DNA from: Janthinobacterium tructae
GTDB taxonomy: Bacteria; Pseudomonadota; Gammaproteobacteria; Burkholderiales; Burkholderiaceae_D
NCBI RefSeq assembly: GCF_006517255.1
Contig: NZ_CP041185.1
Location: 868,001-932,000 of the forward strand
DNA: 64,000 nt
Direction of reading: 5' to 3'
Below, in pieces: positions 57,034 through 64,000 of this stretch. A program made the translations under genes and the position numbers. Within the stretch, counting starts at the first letter, position 1; each line of letters opens with the position of its first letter. The notes below the pieces were generated by a model. That model saw only the letters and a program-made list of their open reading frames with translations. It made no database searches and was not told the origin of the DNA.

Positions 57034-57513
57034 TCACTCTGCTGATGTCATTGGGGCTTCACGGAGTATGAACCTGCTCGCCATCTGGTTCCAGCTAGCA
57101 GCCCGCCCTTGAAGAAATAACAGCTGTCCATACTCATCCATATTTGAATCTCGGTGAGTTAAGCGTAGCCATTTTTCATAAAATACGTCAAAGTCTTCCT
57201 GAGTCATTTGAGGTAAAAACTTATCGGAATAATCAAAGAGGGCAAGGAACTCAGTGTTAGGCCGCAACGATATTGAGCGCAATGGTTCAATGCCGAGCAA
57301 ACCCATCAGCAACTCCAATTCGTCGTCACTGGCGAGCATAACCGAGAAAAACTCGGCACAGGCCGCCGCCATTAAGGCTTCAATCGACAAAGACGCTGTT
57401 GCACTTGGTTCGTTTGACGATGCGAATAGATAGCTTTGAATTCTCGCCTCCACTACAGTTGAGATGATATCGACGTCCAGTAGTCCGTCTGCTTCTGGCC
57501 GTTCGCGGCCCAA
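57034..57513 (-). CDS. Hypothetical protein (up to 159 aa), N-terminus partly repeat-encoded
   Basis: The frame opens at a TTG (57513), and its first dozen codons run through a repeat unit (57487-57510). A more plausible start is the GTG at 57453. The body is acidic and alpha-helical (ASLSIEALMAAACAEFFSVMLASDDELELLMGLLG; LPQMTQEDFDVFYEKWLRLTHRDS). No motif is recognised. The repeat at 57012-57035 meets its stop codon. It may have lost its original N-terminus to repeat insertion. Confidence 0.5.
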   Translation of the reverse strand: MGRERPEADGLLDVDIISTVVEARIQSYLFASSNEPSATASLSIEALMAAACAEFFSVMLASDDELELLMGLLGIEPLRSISLRPNTEFLALFDYSDKFLPQMTQEDFDVFYEKWLRLTHRDSNMDEYGQLLFLQGRAASWNQMASRFILREAPMTSAE

Positions 57514-57515
57514 AC

Positions 57516-57830
57516 TTAACCCGAAAATATTTGTTCTTTAAACACCGTGAACTTGGTCTCTCCAGCTACCGACTCTATGGACCAAGGCTTATCAGTGCTC
57601 ACCCGTACCAGGCTTCGTCCCAGTTCATCAGCCCATTCCTCTTCAATGACGCAGGCGATGTGCCCGGGGTGGGGGTAATGGCTCCCGGACATTCGTTCCC
57701 CAATTCCTATGACGGGCTCTTTTTCTACGAATTCATGTCGTACGCCGTCGGAATCGGTAAGCACGCATCCTACCCATACCGGAAAGTGGTCGTCAACAAC
57801 ACGCTCTATCTGCACTACCAAACTAATCAT
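57516..57830 (-). CDS. Hypothetical protein (104 aa), immunity-like
   Basis: The product starts MISLVVQIERVVDDHFPVWVGCVLTDSDG and has HEFVEKEPVI, then YPHPGHIACVIEEEW and GRSLVRVSTDKPWSIES. I have the impression of a widespread family of small proteins of about 100 residues with the same VDDHFP..V.C.L.D..G and PW.IES pattern, often found as single genes in accessory regions. It is cytosolic with a single-domain beta fold by appearance. No Shine-Dalgarno is obvious. It is directly followed by the next small gene on the same strand with a two-base gap. Confidence 0.55.
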   Translation of the reverse strand: MISLVVQIERVVDDHFPVWVGCVLTDSDGVRHEFVEKEPVIGIGERMSGSHYPHPGHIACVIEEEWADELGRSLVRVSTDKPWSIESVAGETKFTVFKEQIFSG

Positions 57831-57981
57831 TGGCCGTATCCGCGTCTATAAACCTATTTTGTTCAGTGTCCGCTTCTGGCCGGTAGCGGCACCAGAGCAT
57901 AGCGGATTGCTAAGCAGAAAAACTCACAAATTGTCACGCTGCCGCGAATGACCGCTCCTGGCCGGCAGCAGGCGGTGTAGG

Positions 57982-58237
57982 TCAGGCTTCCAGAGGCTTG
58001 CCGTCGATGAGTACGCGAAATCGCTCACCTGAAAACCCCGCCCGGTGGCTACCGTAAATGGCCTTTCCGATAGACTCATACCATTTGGAATCGGTGGCCT
58101 CGACAGAAACGGTCATCCGGGTTTTCGGCACCGATTTTCTCAAGAGCTTCCGCGACCTCACTTGTTGAGCGTAGTTTGACACCATTCAAGTCTACGCCGT
58201 CATTGTCGGAAATCCGCAATACAACTAGCTTTTCCAA
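57982..58237 (-). pseudogene. Frameshifted ExbD-like fragment
   Basis: Two frames on the minus strand join into one plausible protein. The upstream frame, from a TTG at 58237 with GGAG seven bases before it, reads LEKLVVLRISDNDGVDLNG then a helix ending LEKIGAENP. The downstream frame reads MTVSVEATDSKWYESIGKAI and ends GKPLEA. The break is near 58115-58125, in a GGGTTTT tract. The pattern (strand, DG..LNG, helix, P..V.V.A) resembles the periplasmic domain of ExbD/TolR without its membrane span. It could also be a sequencing error. Confidence 0.45.
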
Positions 58238-58397
58238 ATCGATGCTCCAAAAATAAAAGAGGTGATGCTTCAGTTCTTACATGGGCGAACGGCGGCGGAT
58301 GGCCGGCTGCTACCATTGGCAATTCAGCTCGGCGGGTCACTCCGCAAGATGCAACACTCTACCCTAAACGCAGGCAAGCCAGGCACCTGCCAGGCTC

Positions 58398-58646
58398 AGC
58401 AAAGGGGACTTCGTCACCGTACTGCGCAAGCTGCTGCAAAAAGAAGGAAAGGCCGGCAAGGCCAGCGTGGACGTACGCGCTGCGAACCTGCACACCGAAG
58501 TTGGCGTTTATCCGGCGCGCGGCCACTCGATGCCGACCTGTCGCACGGTGATGTATGAAGAGATGCCGCCGGATGGCGAGATACTGCTGACGCCACCCGG
58601 CGGCAGGGGACCTACGCTGCTGGTACGGTATAAATTACCGCGCTGA
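58398..58646 (+). pseudogene. 3' fragment of an unidentified gene
   Basis: About 82 codons are open without an ATG in the right place; a stop codon lies upstream at 58365. The product (GDFVTVLRKLLQKEGKAGKA, VDVRAANLHTEVGVYP, HSMPTCRTVMYEEMPPDGEI, LLVRYKLPR) looks like the C-terminal end of a conserved protein. I cannot name it. The 98-codon frame starting at 58262 overlaps in another phase and is not credible. Confidence 0.45.
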
Positions 58647-58682
58647 AAATCGCGAATCACAAGTTTTCAAATATGGAACATT

Positions 58683-58704
58683 TTTATATAAGCTCTTATG
58701 TAAA
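58683..58704. promoter_or_regulatory. Candidate MarR operator: AT-rich 22-bp palindrome
   Basis: TTTATATAAG and CTTATGTAAA are inverted copies with one mismatch around a CT centre, 18 bp upstream of the MarR gene and close to where its -10 box would be. Confidence 0.5.
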
Positions 58705-58722
58705 TGGTGCTACCATGGCTAC

Positions 58723-59232
58723 ATGAAACTTGGACTCGGCACACAATTACGACATCTCATCGAACTGCTGGACGGCGCGGTCGAGCAGGCCTACGTGGAA
58801 GCGGGGCTCGATTACCGGCCCCGCTACACGCCGGTGATGCGCGTGCTGGCCGAGCAGCCGAGTGCGACCATTGGGGAGCTGGCGGCCGTGGCCGGCCTCA
58901 CGCAGCCCGCCGCGACGCAGACAGTGGCCTTGATGGTGAAGAAGGGCCTGCTGACGGTGGCCGCCGGCGGCGAAGACGGCAGGCAGCGCGTGGTGCGCCT
59001 CAGCGCCGCAGGCGCAGCGATGCTGCCGCGCCTGCGGGTGTGCTGGCTAGCGACCAAATCCGCGGCCGACAGCCTCGATGCGGAACTGGCGTTTCCCTTG
59101 TCCACCTGCCTCGCACAGGCGATCGCCGTACTCGAGACGCGCTCCTTCGGCGCGCGCATCCGCGACGGCAGGCCGCTCCCGGATACCCGCTCTGACGCAG
59201 GCACGGCAACCCCTGACGCTAAATCCGAATGA
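58723..59232 (+). CDS. MarR-family transcriptional regulator
   Basis: The 169-residue protein has a winged HTH about residues 30-105 (RYTPVMRVLAEQPSATIGELAAVAGLTQPAATQTVALMVKKGLL, wing GGEDGRQRVVRLSAAG). The C-terminal 30 residues are low in complexity (RPLPDTRSDAGTATPDAK). The ATG at 58723 is preceded by an AT-rich palindrome likely used for autoregulation. The S41 protease gene follows after 63 bp on the same strand and may be its target. Confidence 0.88.
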   Translation: MKLGLGTQLRHLIELLDGAVEQAYVEAGLDYRPRYTPVMRVLAEQPSATIGELAAVAGLTQPAATQTVALMVKKGLLTVAAGGEDGRQRVVRLSAAGAAMLPRLRVCWLATKSAADSLDAELAFPLSTCLAQAIAVLETRSFGARIRDGRPLPDTRSDAGTATPDAKSE

Positions 59233-59295
59233 TGTCGCCACGCACACTTTTTCACACAACAATCAATCGCTTCGTAGTCCAAGTTGGAGGAATGT

Positions 59296-60390
59296 ATGTC
59301 AGGTAGAAAGAAGTTTGTCTCGGCAGTCGTGCTGAGCAGCATGTTGTCGTTTTCCGCCTTTGCGGCGGAGGATACTCCGTTGAACGCGTCCGCCCGCGCT
59401 GCGATCGTGCAGACACTGGTGACGAAAATGAATGCGAACTACATCGAGCCAGCGGTGGCTGAACGGGTCGGCAGTGCGATCGCCAGGAAAAATACCGAAG
59501 GAGGTTATGCGAGCGCCGCCAGCGTGAAGGCGTTCAGCGAGGCGCTGGCGAAGGACTTGCGCGAATTGAGCGGCGACTTGCATTTCGGCGCCGCGTTTTA
59601 TGAAGGTCTTCGCGAGCGCAGCGCCACCCCCGAACTGCCCAGCCGGGCCAAGATGGAAGAATGGCGCGAGCAGACCGCGCGGCGAGGCTATGACATCGAG
59701 AAGATCGAACGCCTTCCCGGCAACATCGGCTATATCGAGCTGCGCGGCTTCGGCGGCCCGGAATTCGTCGGCGCGGCGTACACGGCGGCGATGTCGCTCA
59801 TGGCGGGGACGGATGCGCTGATCCTCGACCTGCGCCGTAACGGCGGCGGCAGCCCGGCCAGCGTGGCTTACCTGATGAGTCATTTCTTTCCGCTCGGCGA
59901 CGAGCGCCACCTGATCGACATGTACGACCGCCCGACAGGTGCGACGCGGCAGTTCTGGACCGTGAAGACGATCGCACAGCGTTACGACAAGCCCGTGTAC
60001 GTGCTGACCTCGGCCCGCACGTTTTCCGGCGGCGAGGATTTTTCCTATGGCATCCAGGCGCAGAAGCGCGGCACGGTGGTCGGAGAAACCACCGGCGGCG
60101 GTTCCAATCCCGTGAGCTGGTTCAACGTGGGACAGGACATCATAGTCGCGATCCCGACCGCGCGCGCGACCAATGCCGTCACCAAAACCAACTGGGAGCA
60201 CGTCGGCGTGAAACCGGACATCGCCGTGCCGGCTGCGCAGGCGCTGCAGACGGCGCACGTCGCCATCCTGCGCATGCTGGCGTCATCGGCCAAGGAGGGC
60301 AACGAGCGCAAGGAACTGCAGCGCGTGCTTGTGATGGCTGAGAAAGGGGAGTCCGAGAAGCCGGTCTACACGCTCAGAGGCGAGCGTTAA
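59296..60390 (+). CDS. S41-family peptidase, exported
   Basis: From the ATG at 59296 (GGAGG six bases upstream) the product is 364 residues with a signal peptide (KFVSAVVLSSMLSFSAFAA). The tail-specific protease domain has GYIELRGFGGPEFVG, LILDLRRNGGGSPASVAYL and TSARTFSGGEDFSYGIQ, in which S244 is the likely nucleophile. An N-terminal helical Peptidase_S41_N-like segment (AIVQTLVTKMNANYIEPAVAERVG) precedes it. It lacks a PDZ domain, unlike CtpA. Location is probably periplasmic. Substrate unknown. Confidence 0.88.
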   Translation: MSGRKKFVSAVVLSSMLSFSAFAAEDTPLNASARAAIVQTLVTKMNANYIEPAVAERVGSAIARKNTEGGYASAASVKAFSEALAKDLRELSGDLHFGAAFYEGLRERSATPELPSRAKMEEWREQTARRGYDIEKIERLPGNIGYIELRGFGGPEFVGAAYTAAMSLMAGTDALILDLRRNGGGSPASVAYLMSHFFPLGDERHLIDMYDRPTGATRQFWTVKTIAQRYDKPVYVLTSARTFSGGEDFSYGIQAQKRGTVVGETTGGGSNPVSWFNVGQDIIVAIPTARATNAVTKTNWEHVGVKPDIAVPAAQALQTAHVAILRMLASSAKEGNERKELQRVLVMAEKGESEKPVYTLRGER

Positions 60391-60458
60391 TCGAAGCTGT
60401 GCGGCTTGCCTTCGCGCCGGGCCTGCCAGCAAACTGTGCAGACATAAAAGCTGCCGAT

Positions 60459-61628
60459 TTATGCGCAGAGCATTTCCGAGCTGGCAAGCGTGCAGCCACG
60501 CCCCTGCGACTTGGCTTTGTAGAGGGCGACGTCGGCACGCTGAAGCATATTCTCCATGGTGTCGGTATTGTGCATGCGCATGGCGATGCCTCCGCTGTAA
60601 GAGAGTTCAAAACCCAGTTCCTTGAGCGAATGCCGCGCCAGCCACTGCCGCAGGCGTTCGTCGTACGCCATGATCGACGCAAAGTCGGCACAGTTGAGTA
60701 GCACACAGAATTCCTCGCCGCCGTAGCGGCAGAAGAGATCGCCGACACGGCTGACAGCCCGTAAGCCGGCGACGAAAACTTGCAGCGCCCTGTCGCCGCC
60801 GGCATGGCCATGCTGGTCGTTGATTTGCTTGAAATAGTCGAGGTCAAGCATTAACACGCCGAGCGGCTGCTTGTATCGCAAACTGCTGGCAAGGTCGATC
60901 TCGGACTTCAATACCCAGGCGCGGCGGTTCAAAGCGCCGGTCAGACCGTCCAGCGTCGCCAACCGTTCCAGTTCCCGGGCTGCCTCGTCGCGGTGTGCCA
61001 GAAGAATGGCCACCACCGACATCATCATCATCGAGTTCGATGACAAGGCAAACACGCGGTTGATCAGATACGGTCCAAAAAAATTCGGAAACTCGGCGGT
61101 GTAGAACGCGCCCAGCACGGCGCGGCCGGCAAGTACCAGCATCTGAACTGTCAGGCAGATGATTAATAGCCAACGCCAGCGTCCGACCGCCAACTGTGGC
61201 TTACGGCACAAGGGAACTATGATGGTTGCAATCTGTAATGCCAGCAGGCCATTCGCCCAGCCCACCCTGAACGGATAGTTGGAAAAGCCGATGCTGTAAC
61301 CTACTGTCATCAGTATGGCGATGGCGGCCGGAGCGCGAGCACTCGCCTTGCGGCCGTACCACAATTGAAAGGCCATGGCGTTGAATACCATGCCGCCCGA
61401 GACGCTGCCCATTGCCATCGTTGACAGCAGGTGGTCGGCCCAGCCGCCCCGTTCAAAGGTGTTTGAGCACAGCAGGAAAACCCACCCCAACGTTTGCAGT
61501 ATGATACCGGTCTGTGCATACCGTGCAGCACGGTTCACACGCCCCATGAAATAGGGTAGCGCCACGGCCATGATCGACATGTTTAGTGTCATGCCAAAGA
61601 ATAGGGTCGATACATCCGTTATAGCCAC
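60459..61628 (-). CDS. Membrane diguanylate cyclase (GGDEF)
   Basis: The 389-residue protein has about six membrane spans in residues 1-205 (LFFGMTLNMSIMAVALPYFMG; TGIILQTLGWVFLLC; and others). A C-terminal GGDEF domain follows (LATLDGLTGALNRRAW, LMLDLDYFKQINDQHGHAGGD, RYGGEEFCVLL). The GGEEF active site is intact, so it should make cyclic-di-GMP. No RXXD inhibitory site is obvious five residues before GGEEF. The N-terminal membrane sensor ligand is unknown. It is the second c-di-GMP gene of the window. Confidence 0.93.
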   Translation of the reverse strand: MAITDVSTLFFGMTLNMSIMAVALPYFMGRVNRAARYAQTGIILQTLGWVFLLCSNTFERGGWADHLLSTMAMGSVSGGMVFNAMAFQLWYGRKASARAPAAIAILMTVGYSIGFSNYPFRVGWANGLLALQIATIIVPLCRKPQLAVGRWRWLLIICLTVQMLVLAGRAVLGAFYTAEFPNFFGPYLINRVFALSSNSMMMMSVVAILLAHRDEAARELERLATLDGLTGALNRRAWVLKSEIDLASSLRYKQPLGVLMLDLDYFKQINDQHGHAGGDRALQVFVAGLRAVSRVGDLFCRYGGEEFCVLLNCADFASIMAYDERLRQWLARHSLKELGFELSYSGGIAMRMHNTDTMENMLQRADVALYKAKSQGRGCTLASSEMLCA

Positions 61629-61930
61629 TATCGCACTTTCAAAATAAGCCAGGAAACGGCATTATCCCAATAAACCTGCACGCAGATGGAAAATCGATAC
61701 TAACTCGGCTGCTCCCGGCCGGCTGCCGTCGCCGGGAGTGTTCGCGCCGAAGCAGACGTCTCCGAAAATCGGTTTCGGGAAAGTGCGCCTATGCGTAGAT
61801 CGCACGCACCCGCATTACGTTCACACATGGCATCGCGACTGTCGATGAAGCTGGTCTTGCCGAGACGCGGAAAAACAACCGTCATTCCGCCAGGCAGGTC
61901 CTCAATAAGTGCAACGACGAAAATCGTTAA
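61629..61930. other. Intergenic region with a degenerate repeat
   Basis: The 302 bp contain a degenerate GCTGCTCCCGGCCGGCTG repeat near 61707 of the family in 56-58 kb. A 61-codon minus-strand frame (61700-61885) overlaps the repeat and is not credible. I see nothing else. Confidence 0.5.
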
Positions 61931-63556
61931 CTAGGTCGCGATACCGTATTTGTGTTGCGTGGCTTCGTATTGCTGCTTGAGCGATTCCAGCTGCGGATGC
62001 CTTGGATCGATCTTGCGGATCACCTGCATCTGGTGCTGCGCCTGTTCGGCCAGCTGGGCTTCCCAGCCCAGCATGTTGAGCTGGCGCAGGATAGCGTCGA
62101 CGGAGGCAAACAGCACGGGCAGGTTGCCCGGCGTCTTGCGCAGGGCCTGGCGCAGCACGAAGACGGCGCCCTTGAGCTCGCCGCTTTCCGACTTGCTGGC
62201 CGCTTCCTGCATCAGTTCCTGCACCTGGTACGTGATCTGCTGGCCCATGCCTTGCGCCAGGTCATGCCGGCCCGCTTTTTCAAACACGTCGACGGCCGCT
62301 TCCATCGTCACGTCGCTGTCGGCTTCGTTGACGAGTTTCATCATGACCTCGGAGGCGGCCTGCTCCAGGTTGTTTTTCAGGCAGCTTTGCACCAGGCCTA
62401 CCTTCAGCTGCGTCGACAGGCCGCGCGCCGTGTCCAGGGCGGCGGCGGCCAGGTGCAGTTCGGCGGCGGCGGCGATGTCGTTGCCCGACAATTCATGCAG
62501 CATGGCGGCCGAGATGGCGCGGCACGCTTCCACGTTGGCGCTGCCCCGCAGGGAGCGTTCCATATCGCGCAGCACGCCGCTCGCCTGCGGCGCATCGCCC
62601 TTTTTTACCAGCGTTTTCACCAGGTTGACGTGGTCTTCCGGGTCGCGGAATTCCGAGTACTTGGCTTTGCTCACCACCTGCTTGTAGGCCCGTTCGGCCG
62701 CGCCGATATCGCCCGTGTCGTAGGCGATGCCGCCCAGGTGGCGCAGGCGGGCCACCATGTGCGGCGAGATGGCCACCGCGTCTTCGAGGACGTTCTTCGC
62801 CTGTATCTGCTGGCCCATGGCTTCATGGTTTTGCGCCAGCAAATCGTAGGCGGCCATGAAGCGGGGATAAGTTTCCACCAGTTGCAGCAGCGCCTCCTGC
62901 GCCTCTTCATGGCGCTGCTGTTCGAACAGGGTGCGCGCCAGTCCCAGGTGTGCCCAGGCCATGGGCCGCGTGGCCAGCATGTCGGCGTACAGCTGTTCCG
63001 CTTCCTTCCATTCATCGAGGGCAATGTGCAGCTCGGCGCGCAGGCGGGTGAAATCGGCCGCCAGGCGCGGGTGCTGCAGTTCGGCCGCGCGGCAGCTTTT
63101 CACGGCTTCGCGCAAGTCGCCTTTGTCGATCAGCTGATAGGTAGGCAGGAAAATGGCGCGCCGTTCGATGGCGCGCGCGATGCGTCCGCTCAGTACATCG
63201 ACGGTAAACGGTTTTAATATGTAGTCGGACGGGGTCAGTTCGGCCGCGCTGATCACCTTGCTGTGGATGGCTTCGGAGGTCAGCATGATGAAGATCGTCC
63301 ACAGGCCGATCAGCTTGTGGTGCCGCAAGTCTTCCAGCAATTGCTGGCCATCCTGGCCGTCCGTGCCACTACCAAGATCGTATTCGCACAGGATGATGTC
63401 GAACGGTTTCTTCATCAGCAAGCGGATGGCCGTACCGGAATTGACGGCATATTCCACCTTGCTGATGGCCGCCTGGTTCAGCATATTGTGCAGATTGCCC
63501 CGCATGCTGGGGTTCGGGTCGACGATCAGGACAGATAAGTCGCTAGTTTCTGGCAT
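61931..63556 (-). CDS. Response regulator with TPR-like repeats
   Basis: The 541-residue protein has an N-terminal receiver domain (about 1-130; VLIVDPNPSMRGNLHNML, phosphorylation Asp in IILCEYDLGSG, LTSEAI, YILKPF) followed by helical TPR-like repeats (about 140-535; AWAHLGLARTLFEQQRHEEAQEALLQLVETYP, AYDLLAQNHEAMGQQIQAKNVLEDAVAISP). It has no DNA-binding or enzymatic output domain. Similar proteins act through protein contacts, often in chemotaxis-like or stress pathways. Partner kinase is not seen in the window. Confidence 0.9.
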   Translation of the reverse strand: MPETSDLSVLIVDPNPSMRGNLHNMLNQAAISKVEYAVNSGTAIRLLMKKPFDIILCEYDLGSGTDGQDGQQLLEDLRHHKLIGLWTIFIMLTSEAIHSKVISAAELTPSDYILKPFTVDVLSGRIARAIERRAIFLPTYQLIDKGDLREAVKSCRAAELQHPRLAADFTRLRAELHIALDEWKEAEQLYADMLATRPMAWAHLGLARTLFEQQRHEEAQEALLQLVETYPRFMAAYDLLAQNHEAMGQQIQAKNVLEDAVAISPHMVARLRHLGGIAYDTGDIGAAERAYKQVVSKAKYSEFRDPEDHVNLVKTLVKKGDAPQASGVLRDMERSLRGSANVEACRAISAAMLHELSGNDIAAAAELHLAAAALDTARGLSTQLKVGLVQSCLKNNLEQAASEVMMKLVNEADSDVTMEAAVDVFEKAGRHDLAQGMGQQITYQVQELMQEAASKSESGELKGAVFVLRQALRKTPGNLPVLFASVDAILRQLNMLGWEAQLAEQAQHQMQVIRKIDPRHPQLESLKQQYEATQHKYGIAT

Positions 63557-63906
63557 TGTTCAGCTCTCGTTCATCTGTTCGGTCATTTGCGGGAACTCTT
63601 CTTATAGGTATCTGTCTGGCAGTAATATTTCCTATCAGCATACTGCAAAGCCGGTCGACACTGCCAGCAAAATGCATGCAATCGGGTGCGCCGCGCGAGG
63701 GCAGGGACGCCCGGTGCCGTCCGGCGTTGTATTTCATGACGCGGGGGCCATCGCGGCGGTACCCGCGCCTGTTTTTCCGTCCATTCCTTGACTGGCATGA
63801 TAGTATTTTAAAAATGCAACACTTGTTGCATGCCGCGCCATGCCGCGGCCAGGCATGCGCAAGGCTTTACCGGGCGCTTTATCTCTCTCTGGTGTCGATA
63901 CCCGTC
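63557..63906. other. Intergenic region with a perfect palindrome
   Basis: The 350 bp hold no convincing gene. At 63814-63831 there is a perfect palindrome ATGCAACACTTGTTGCAT in an AT-rich setting (TAGTATTTTAAAA), likely a regulatory site for the next gene on the + strand. Confidence 0.45.
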
Positions 63907-64000
63907 ATGCGCGTTCCTGATCTGTCTACCTTGCGGCGCGTTGCCGTTCCGCTTGCATTTGGCGGCAACAGCGAACAGCAGCATACCTATTTTGCGGAGT
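63907..64000 (+). CDS. Possible start of a gene running past the window end
   Basis: An ATG at 63907 opens a frame without stop to the end of the window (MRVPDLSTLRRVAVPLAFGG...). A GTG at 63892 is in the same frame. No Shine-Dalgarno is clear and only 31 codons are visible, so product and start are uncertain. Confidence 0.3.
   Translation, partial: MRVPDLSTLRRVAVPLAFGGNSEQQHTYFAE

Larger units (their letters stand above)
56171..57975. repeat. Dispersed GTCYGCT..GGCC palindromic repeats, six copies
   Basis: Units of about 24-26 bp lie at 56171-56194, 56623-56646, 57012-57035, 57487-57510, 57868-57892 and 57950-57975. The best copies read GTCTGCTTTCGCCCCATAGCGGAC and GTCCGCTTCTGGCCGGTAGCGGC. 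One copy lies in each gap between the small genes here. A degenerate copy is near 61707. Confidence 0.7.

Noticed and set aside
56171..57975. Integron cassette array
   Set aside because: The repeats lack the attC core (RYYYAAC...GTTRRRY) and no integrase is present; kept only as a repeat-punctuated island.
58262..58558. 98-codon plus-strand frame
   Set aside because: It is out of phase with the conserved-looking frame ending at 58646 and has no convincing composition.

Overview
The window is about 64 kb of GC-rich (low-60s percent by eye) chromosome from a betaproteobacterium of the Oxalobacteraceae (Janthinobacterium/Duganella/Massilia type). This assignment is an inference. It rests on the order tRNA-Leu, tig, clpP, clpX, lon, hupB, tRNA-Asp, ppiD, on the hpnCDE squalene genes, on an SDR-type threonine dehydrogenase paired with kbl, and on dispersed GTCGGATTA palindromes. 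I see no prophage, insertion sequence, CRISPR array or rRNA.

Layout. Positions 1-5900 hold the end of a Sel1-repeat protein, a DUF4262 gene coupled to an unknown gene, an EAL-CBS-GGDEF protein and a secreted prolyl oligopeptidase. Positions 5991-11126 hold a tightly coupled five-gene operon matching the STM4011-STM4015 families: a leucine-rich-repeat protein, an ATP-grasp-like protein, an alkaline-phosphatase-superfamily hydrolase and two radical SAM enzymes. Its biochemical role is, as far as I know, unassigned, and it is the best candidate here for an undescribed system. Positions 11296-15742 are a threonine/serine catabolic module (XRE-cupin regulator, kbl, tdh, sdaA). Positions 15908-18681 carry an ATPase and two unknown genes. 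thrC, moeA and moaD follow, then a flavoprotein, a GIN/DUF1700 membrane module with a 51-residue small protein, the squalene genes hpnC-hpnD-hpnE, and an RND efflux pair.

The core block 33.5-43.6 kb is protein quality control: trigger factor, ClpP, ClpX, Lon, HU-beta, two tRNA-Asp genes and PpiD. A possible small RNA sits between the second tRNA-Asp and ppiD. Next come a TesA-like esterase divergent from a YbbA-like ABC ATPase, the NAD(P)HX repair enzyme Nnr, a fused 5-oxoprolinase, an AraC regulator divergent from an alcohol dehydrogenase, and a membrane PQQ dehydrogenase followed by a TetR regulator.

Positions 56.0-58.7 kb are accessory: lower in GC, with small unknown genes each separated by copies of a GTCYGCT..GGCC palindromic repeat, a frameshifted ExbD-like fragment and a 5'-truncated gene remnant. 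The window closes with a MarR regulator, an S41 protease, a membrane diguanylate cyclase and a response regulator with TPR-like repeats.

All calls come from reading translations and motifs. No similarity search was possible, and start sites are marked where they are uncertain.
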